Of a stretch of 64,000 nt of DNA, positions 59,721 through 64,000 are shown piece after piece. Under the pieces are notes generated by a model that saw only the letters and a program-made list of their open reading frames with translations, searched no databases and was not told where the DNA came from. The stretch comes from an uncultured Allomuricauda sp. GTDB taxonomy: Bacteria; Bacteroidota; Bacteroidia; Flavobacteriales; Flavobacteriaceae. Within the stretch, counting starts at the first letter, position 1; every line of letters begins with the position of its first letter. Where the stretch lies: contig NZ_CANMOO010000001.1 of the NCBI RefSeq assembly GCF_947499585.1, positions 992,001-1,056,000 of the forward strand, in the 5' to 3' direction. The position numbers and the translations under genes are program-made.

Positions 59721-60671
59721 TCATTTTTTCACCAGGCCTAGCTCTATCAGGCGTTCATGAAGATAATCTCCGGCAGTAATGTCCTCAAAACCTTTTGGAT
59801 TTTGATCATCAATACAATCCTCAAGGCAATTTAAGGGCATCTCGCTTATCGGATGCATAAAAAATGGTATAGAGTATCTAGATGTGCCCCAAAGTTCTTT
59901 AGGCGGGTTTACAACTTGATGAATGGTGGATTTTAATTTGTTATTGGTTAGTCTCGAAAGCATATCGCCAACATTAATCATAAGTTGATCGGTCCTTGCT
60001 ATGGCATCTACCCATTCTCTTTGATGGTTCTTTACCTGAAGTCCCTTGCCATGCGCACCCATAAGCAATGTTATGAGATTGATATCTCCATGAGCCGCAG
60101 CCCTAACGGCATTTTTAGGTTCTGAAGTAATTGGAGGGTAGTGGATAGGTCTAAGAATTGAGTTTCCATTCTTAATCCATTCATCAAAATACATTTCATC
60201 TAGGTCAAGATGAAGTGCTAACGCCCTAAGAACATATTTAGCTGTCTTTTCCAGCATCTGATAGGTTTCTTTGCCAACTTTGTTGAATTCCGAAAGCTCT
60301 TTGACGTTTACATTGTCCGGATATTCAGCTTCAAGCTTTGGATTGTTCTCAACATATTGCCCAAAATGCCAAAATTCTTTAAGGTCGCCCTCTTTTTTTC
60401 CTTTGGCATGCTCTTTTCCAAAGGAGGTATACCCACGTTGTCCGCCTATACCTTCAATTTCATAGCTATCCTTTGTGGATTGGGGCAATTGAAAAAACTG
60501 CTTAATCTCCCCATAAAGTTGTTCCACCAAGTCCTCTGACAAAAAATGACCGCTTAAGGCAACAAAGCCTATATCCTCAAAAGCAGCACCTATTTCTGCT
60601 GTGAATTTTTCTTTTCTGGCAGCATCACCAGAAACAAAATCTCTAAGGTCTACGCTTGGAATTGCACTCAT
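59721..60671 (-). CDS. isopenicillin N synthase-like 2-oxoglutarate/Fe(II) oxygenase
   Basis: A 316-residue non-haem iron dioxygenase. The Fe triad is H194, D196 (AAHGDINLI) and H251 (STIHQVVNPP), and the 2-oxoglutarate clamp is R265 with S267 (SRYSIPFF). The N-terminal DIOX_N-like domain (FEDIGFVALSGHFL) is complete. Substrates range from amino acids to small metabolites and cannot be predicted here. It heads the minus-strand operon with the RibK-like and SUI1 genes and is divergent from the E1 gene. Confidence 0.9.
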   Translation of the reverse strand: MSAIPSVDLRDFVSGDAARKEKFTAEIGAAFEDIGFVALSGHFLSEDLVEQLYGEIKQFFQLPQSTKDSYEIEGIGGQRGYTSFGKEHAKGKKEGDLKEFWHFGQYVENNPKLEAEYPDNVNVKELSEFNKVGKETYQMLEKTAKYVLRALALHLDLDEMYFDEWIKNGNSILRPIHYPPITSEPKNAVRAAAHGDINLITLLMGAHGKGLQVKNHQREWVDAIARTDQLMINVGDMLSRLTNNKLKSTIHQVVNPPKELWGTSRYSIPFFMHPISEMPLNCLEDCIDDQNPKGFEDITAGDYLHERLIELGLVKK

Positions 60672-60785
60672 AACGTCAAATTTTAGTTTACTATCAAAAG
60701 TAATGAATATTAAGAAACCTTTCTAAAAATTAGAAGGTCATAGATGGCTTTTTCATTACTTTTAACCCATTGAATTTTTTACTTT

Positions 60786-62762
60786 ATGAGATATCATATT
60801 GGTAGTTTGGACCAACAAAAACTACTGGATTTGTACAAGGGAATGCTAAAGCCCAGAATGATAGAAGAAAAGATGCTGATTTTGTTGAGGCAAGGCAAAA
60901 TTTCCAAATGGTTTAGTGGAATTGGGCAGGAGGCAATATCAGTGGGTGTTACGCAAGCTTTGAATAGCGAAGAGTATATTTTGCCAATGCACCGTAATTT
61001 AGGAGTGTTTACATCTAGGAACATTCCATTGCACAGGCTCTTTGGTCAATGGCAGGGAAAGAAAAGTGGTTTTACCCAAGGCCGAGATCGGAGTTTTCAT
61101 TTTGGAACCCAGGAATATAAGATTGTGGGCATGATATCCCACTTGGGGCCTCAATTGGGTGTTGCCGATGGAATTGCATTGGCCGATATGCTACGTAGAA
61201 AGAAAAGGGTGACAGCCGTTTTTACTGGTGAAGGTGCAACTAGTGAAGGTGATTTTCATGAAGCATTAAACATAGCTTCAGTTTGGAACCTTCCAGTTAT
61301 ATTTTGTATTGAAAACAACGGGTATGGCCTTTCAACACCTACCAATGAACAATATAACTGCGAACACCTTGCTGATAAGGCTAAAGGATATGGAATGGAA
61401 TCCAGGATTATTGATGGGAACAACATCATAGAGGTCTATTCAAAAGTGGATGAGCTTTGCAAGGCCATTAGAAAAAGGCCTAGACCCGTTTTGTTGGAGT
61501 TTAAAACTTTTAGAATGCGTGGTCATGAAGAGGCGAGCGGTACAAAATATGTTCCGGAAAAGCTGATGAAAAAATGGGAAAAGAAGGACCCAATAGCGAA
61601 TTATGAGGCATTTCTACTACAAGAGGGAGCTATTACTGAAGAAGAAATAGGACAACTCAAAGATGAAATTACAGAAGAAATCAACTCAAATTTGAAATTG
61701 GCCTTTGATGAACCTACCATTGATGTTATAGAAACTAAAGAATTAAAAGAAATATATCAAGAATTTAATTATGAGCATGTTGAGCCAAAAGGAGATGTAA
61801 AAAATATCCGTTTGGTCGATGCAATTTCTCAAGGCTTGGAACAATCCATGGAACGCTATAATGAGCTGATTATCATGGGCCAGGATATTGCAGATTATGG
61901 AGGTGTTTTTAAGATAACAGAAGGATTTACATCAAAATTTGGCAAAAGCAGGGTTAGGAATACACCCATTTGCGAATCTGCTGTTGTTTCTGCAGCTATG
62001 GGTTTGTCCATAAATGGAATGAAGGCGGTGATGGAGATGCAGTTTGCCGACTTTGCTACTTCAGGATTTAACCCAATTGTAAATTATTTGGCCAAAGTAC
62101 ATTATCGTTGGGGCGAAAATGCAGATGTTGTTATTCGTATGCCTTGTGGCGGAGGGGTTGGAGCTGGACCTTTTCATTCACAGACTAATGAGGCTTGGTT
62201 TACAAAAACACCAGGTCTTAAAGTAGTATATCCTGCTTTTCCATATGATGCAAAAGGCTTGCTCAATACAGCTATAAACGACCCAAATCCAGTGCTGTTT
62301 TTTGAGCACAAGGGCTTGTATAGAAGTGTCTATGGGGATGTTCCTTCGGATTATTACACAATTCCATTTGGGAAGGCAAATCTGGTCAAGACAGGCGATT
62401 CTCTGTCGGTAGTTACATATGGGGCAGGAGTACATTGGGCATTGGAAATTTTGGAAAAATATCCAGAAATCAATGCAGATGTTATAGATTTGCGTACACT
62501 TCAACCTCTCGATATTGAAACTGTTTACACTTCGGTGAAAAAAACAGGAAAACTGATTGTATTGCAAGAAGACACCTTGTTCGGAGGTGTTGCAAGCGAT
62601 ATTTCTGCTATGGTAATGGAAAATTGTTTTGAATTTTTGGATGCACCCGTTAAAAGGGTTGGGAGCTTGGAGACGCCAGTTCCGTTTTCTAAAGGTTTAG
62701 AACAAAATTATTTGCCCAAAGGAAGGTTTGAAAAAGCACTGGTTGAGCTTTTTGAATATTGA
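60786..62762 (+). CDS. branched-chain 2-oxo acid dehydrogenase E1, alpha-beta fusion
   Basis: A 658-residue fusion of E1 alpha and beta. The alpha part (1 to about 330) has the GEGATSEGDFHEAL and ENNGYGLSTPT thiamine diphosphate motif. The beta part (about 335-658) opens with IRLVDAISQGLEQSMERYNEL and has RMPCGGGVGAGPFHSQ and LFGGVASDISAMV. Thiamine enzymes of this type decarboxylate branched-chain 2-oxo acids and feed the lipoyl E2, giving precursors for iso-branched fatty acids. The E2 and E3 genes are not in the window. Fused E1 is common in Bacteroidota. Confidence 0.94.
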   Translation: MRYHIGSLDQQKLLDLYKGMLKPRMIEEKMLILLRQGKISKWFSGIGQEAISVGVTQALNSEEYILPMHRNLGVFTSRNIPLHRLFGQWQGKKSGFTQGRDRSFHFGTQEYKIVGMISHLGPQLGVADGIALADMLRRKKRVTAVFTGEGATSEGDFHEALNIASVWNLPVIFCIENNGYGLSTPTNEQYNCEHLADKAKGYGMESRIIDGNNIIEVYSKVDELCKAIRKRPRPVLLEFKTFRMRGHEEASGTKYVPEKLMKKWEKKDPIANYEAFLLQEGAITEEEIGQLKDEITEEINSNLKLAFDEPTIDVIETKELKEIYQEFNYEHVEPKGDVKNIRLVDAISQGLEQSMERYNELIIMGQDIADYGGVFKITEGFTSKFGKSRVRNTPICESAVVSAAMGLSINGMKAVMEMQFADFATSGFNPIVNYLAKVHYRWGENADVVIRMPCGGGVGAGPFHSQTNEAWFTKTPGLKVVYPAFPYDAKGLLNTAINDPNPVLFFEHKGLYRSVYGDVPSDYYTIPFGKANLVKTGDSLSVVTYGAGVHWALEILEKYPEINADVIDLRTLQPLDIETVYTSVKKTGKLIVLQEDTLFGGVASDISAMVMENCFEFLDAPVKRVGSLETPVPFSKGLEQNYLPKGRFEKALVELFEY

Positions 62763-62850
62763 AATTATTTGGTTTAACATTTTTTTAACAACCTAGAAAG
62801 ATAAATATGGTGTCTCAATCGTATATACTAAAATTTAAATTCCAATTCTT

Positions 62851-63336
62851 ATGGTAAAACACGCATTCTTTTTTATGATGTTTACTGCATTTTTGCTGAC
62901 ATCATGTTCTGTTTCTAAAAGCGCAAGGAGCCAACGTAACCTTTTTAGCGGTTCATGGACACTCAACGACATTTCTTATGAGAACAATACCGGTAATTTT
63001 AAATCTGTAATTTTCAATGATGCAGATGATATTTGTTTTGAAGGAAGTGACTGGTTTTTTAGGGACAATAATAGTACAGGTAGATATACAATAACTGAAG
63101 GCAGCCTCTGTCAAGGAGGGGATCGTTTCTTTAGATGGTCCGTTGTTGAGCCAACCGCTAATTACAGCAGTCAACTTCAGTTCAAATTTATTGATGAAAA
63201 ACGAAAAGATGTTTCTGGAGGAGTAGGCTATCGTTTAAACATTGCCAACATATCAGAACAATCCATGACACTTAAATCCAATGTTTCCGTAGACGGAGAA
63301 CTTGTAACCATAGTATATCAATTCTCAAAAAAATAA
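62851..63336 (+). CDS. lipocalin-like lipoprotein
   Basis: A 161-residue lipoprotein, MVKHAFFFMMFTAFLLTSC then SVSKSARSQ, with a lipocalin-like opening FSGSWTLNDISYEN and an eight-strand-like pattern (WFFRDNNSTGRY, FFRWSVVEP, SQLQFKFIDEK, GYRLNIANIS). Ligand unknown. It is 4 bp upstream of an OmpA-family gene on the same strand, a pairing that recurs in Flavobacteriia envelopes. Confidence 0.8.
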   Translation: MVKHAFFFMMFTAFLLTSCSVSKSARSQRNLFSGSWTLNDISYENNTGNFKSVIFNDADDICFEGSDWFFRDNNSTGRYTITEGSLCQGGDRFFRWSVVEPTANYSSQLQFKFIDEKRKDVSGGVGYRLNIANISEQSMTLKSNVSVDGELVTIVYQFSKK

Positions 63337-63340
63337 TCAG

Positions 63341-64000
63341 ATGAAAAATATAGCAACAAGAAATACAGCCATTGTTTTGGCATTGAGCTTAATGGTGAGT
63401 TGTAATGCAGTTAAAAACGCTAACAACACTCAAAAAGGCGCAACAATTGGAGCTGCTGGTGGTGCGGTTATTGGTGGAATAATCGGAAACAATGTTGGAA
63501 AAAATGGAAACACGGCTTTAGGAGCCATCATTGGCGCAGTAGTTGGTGGTGCTGCCGGAGGGTATATCGGCAATAGAATGGATAGACAAGCCGAGCGAAT
63601 TGAAGAAGAAATTCCAGGTGCGGAGGTAACTCGTGTAGGAGAGGGAATCAATGTTATTTTCAATGAAGATGCAGGAGTCTATTTTGATACCAATAGATCT
63701 GATGTTAAAGGAACTTCAGCCACTACTTTAGATAAATTGGCTGGAATCTTTAAAGAGTACCCAAACTCAAATGTTTTGGTTGAAGGGCATACAGATAGTG
63801 CGGGTAGCGAAGAATACAATTGGAAGTTGTCTCAGCAAAGAGCAGAATCCGTGACTAGCTATTTGGTAGGTAAGGGTATTTCCAGTGGTAGATTTAGTAC
63901 AAAGTGGTACGGAGAGACCCAACCACGCGAAAGCAATGAGACATCAGAAGGAAAAGCTAAAAACAGGCGTGTTGAGCTAGCCATTGTTGCTAGTGATGAA
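63341..64000 (+). CDS. OmpA-family peptidoglycan-associated lipoprotein, cut by right edge
   Basis: A frame from ATG 63341 that is still open at base 64000 (220 codons seen). The N-terminus is a lipoprotein signal ending LMVSC, followed by a glycine-zipper stretch (GATIGAAGGAVIGGIIGN) and a second one. The OmpA domain then has VLVEGHTDSAGSEEYN, LSQQRAESV and KNRRVEL, which bind peptidoglycan. It should tether the outer membrane to the wall. Only the last residues are missing. Confidence 0.92.
   Translation, partial: MKNIATRNTAIVLALSLMVSCNAVKNANNTQKGATIGAAGGAVIGGIIGNNVGKNGNTALGAIIGAVVGGAAGGYIGNRMDRQAERIEEEIPGAEVTRVGEGINVIFNEDAGVYFDTNRSDVKGTSATTLDKLAGIFKEYPNSNVLVEGHTDSAGSEEYNWKLSQQRAESVTSYLVGKGISSGRFSTKWYGETQPRESNETSEGKAKNRRVELAIVASDE

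Noticed and set aside
63430..63663. Minus-strand frame opposite the OmpA-family gene
   Set aside because: Proline/alanine-rich pattern is the reverse reading of the glycine zipper; not a gene.

Overview
The window is chromosomal DNA from a member of the Bacteroidota, most likely a marine Flavobacteriaceae (a Maribacter/Zobellia/Muricauda-like lineage; genus is a guess). The evidence is the AT-rich composition, several TAnnTTTG -7 promoter boxes, A-rich rather than Shine-Dalgarno leaders, many lipoproteins with a Ser/Asp-rich start, a carboxypeptidase-like plus TonB-plug module, and family choices typical of that group (fused E1 alpha/beta, DUF4139, DUF1080, YdiJ-type oxidase). No rRNA, tRNA, CRISPR array, prophage or insertion sequence was recognised.

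Layout. 1-5.8 kb: an ATP-grasp ligase coupled to a membrane-anchored protein, gamma-glutamyltransferase, ACP phosphodiesterase, then glmM and an NTF2-like protein. 5.9-19.7 kb: an eleven-gene minus-strand operon with a divergent LacI regulator. The operon encodes an SDR fructuronate reductase candidate, mannonate dehydratase, a myo-inositol oxygenase, an SSS symporter, glucuronate isomerase, a complete TRAP transporter, a two-domain DUF1080 lipoprotein and two Tat-exported Gfo/Idh/MocA oxidoreductases. Together these predict myo-inositol -> D-glucuronate -> D-fructuronate -> D-mannonate -> 2-keto-3-deoxygluconate. This is a ring-opening route different from the classical Iol pathway, with a periplasmic oxidoreductase/keto-glycoside hydrolase module upstream of it.

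19.8-33.6 kb: envelope and housekeeping genes (alpha/beta hydrolase, lipid A-type acyltransferase, rhomboid protease, TlpA-like lipoprotein, YdiJ-like FAD/Fe-S dehydrogenase, LpxH-like phosphoesterase, aroC, a DAACS symporter). These are followed by a tightly overlapping triad of GshB-like ATP-grasp, N-formylglutamate amidohydrolase-like protein and a DUF1704 HExxxH metallopeptidase, which looks like a ligase/hydrolase/peptidase modification system of unknown substrate. 33.6-44.5 kb: a DUF4139 protein carrying an inserted TonB-plug module, MscS and DCC proteins, an amidohydrolase, and an accessory stretch of small genes rich in interspersed repeats. Four copies of a 22-bp REP-like hairpin occur there, and a roughly 105-bp direct repeat flanks an alcohol dehydrogenase/START/Crp block.

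44.5-50.5 kb: an S10 peptidase, a TPR-HTH regulator, and a 692-residue lipoprotein related to cholesterol-dependent cytolysins but lacking the cholesterol-binding domain 4. 50.5-64 kb: MutS2 without an Smr domain, an SDR, a YfcC-type carrier, ung, a lone receiver protein, a substrate-binding-like protein, a nucleoside phosphorylase, DUF1835, SUI1/eIF1, a small protein resembling CTP-dependent riboflavin kinase, a 2OG-Fe(II) oxygenase, a fused branched-chain E1, a lipocalin-like lipoprotein and an OmpA-family protein cut by the right edge.
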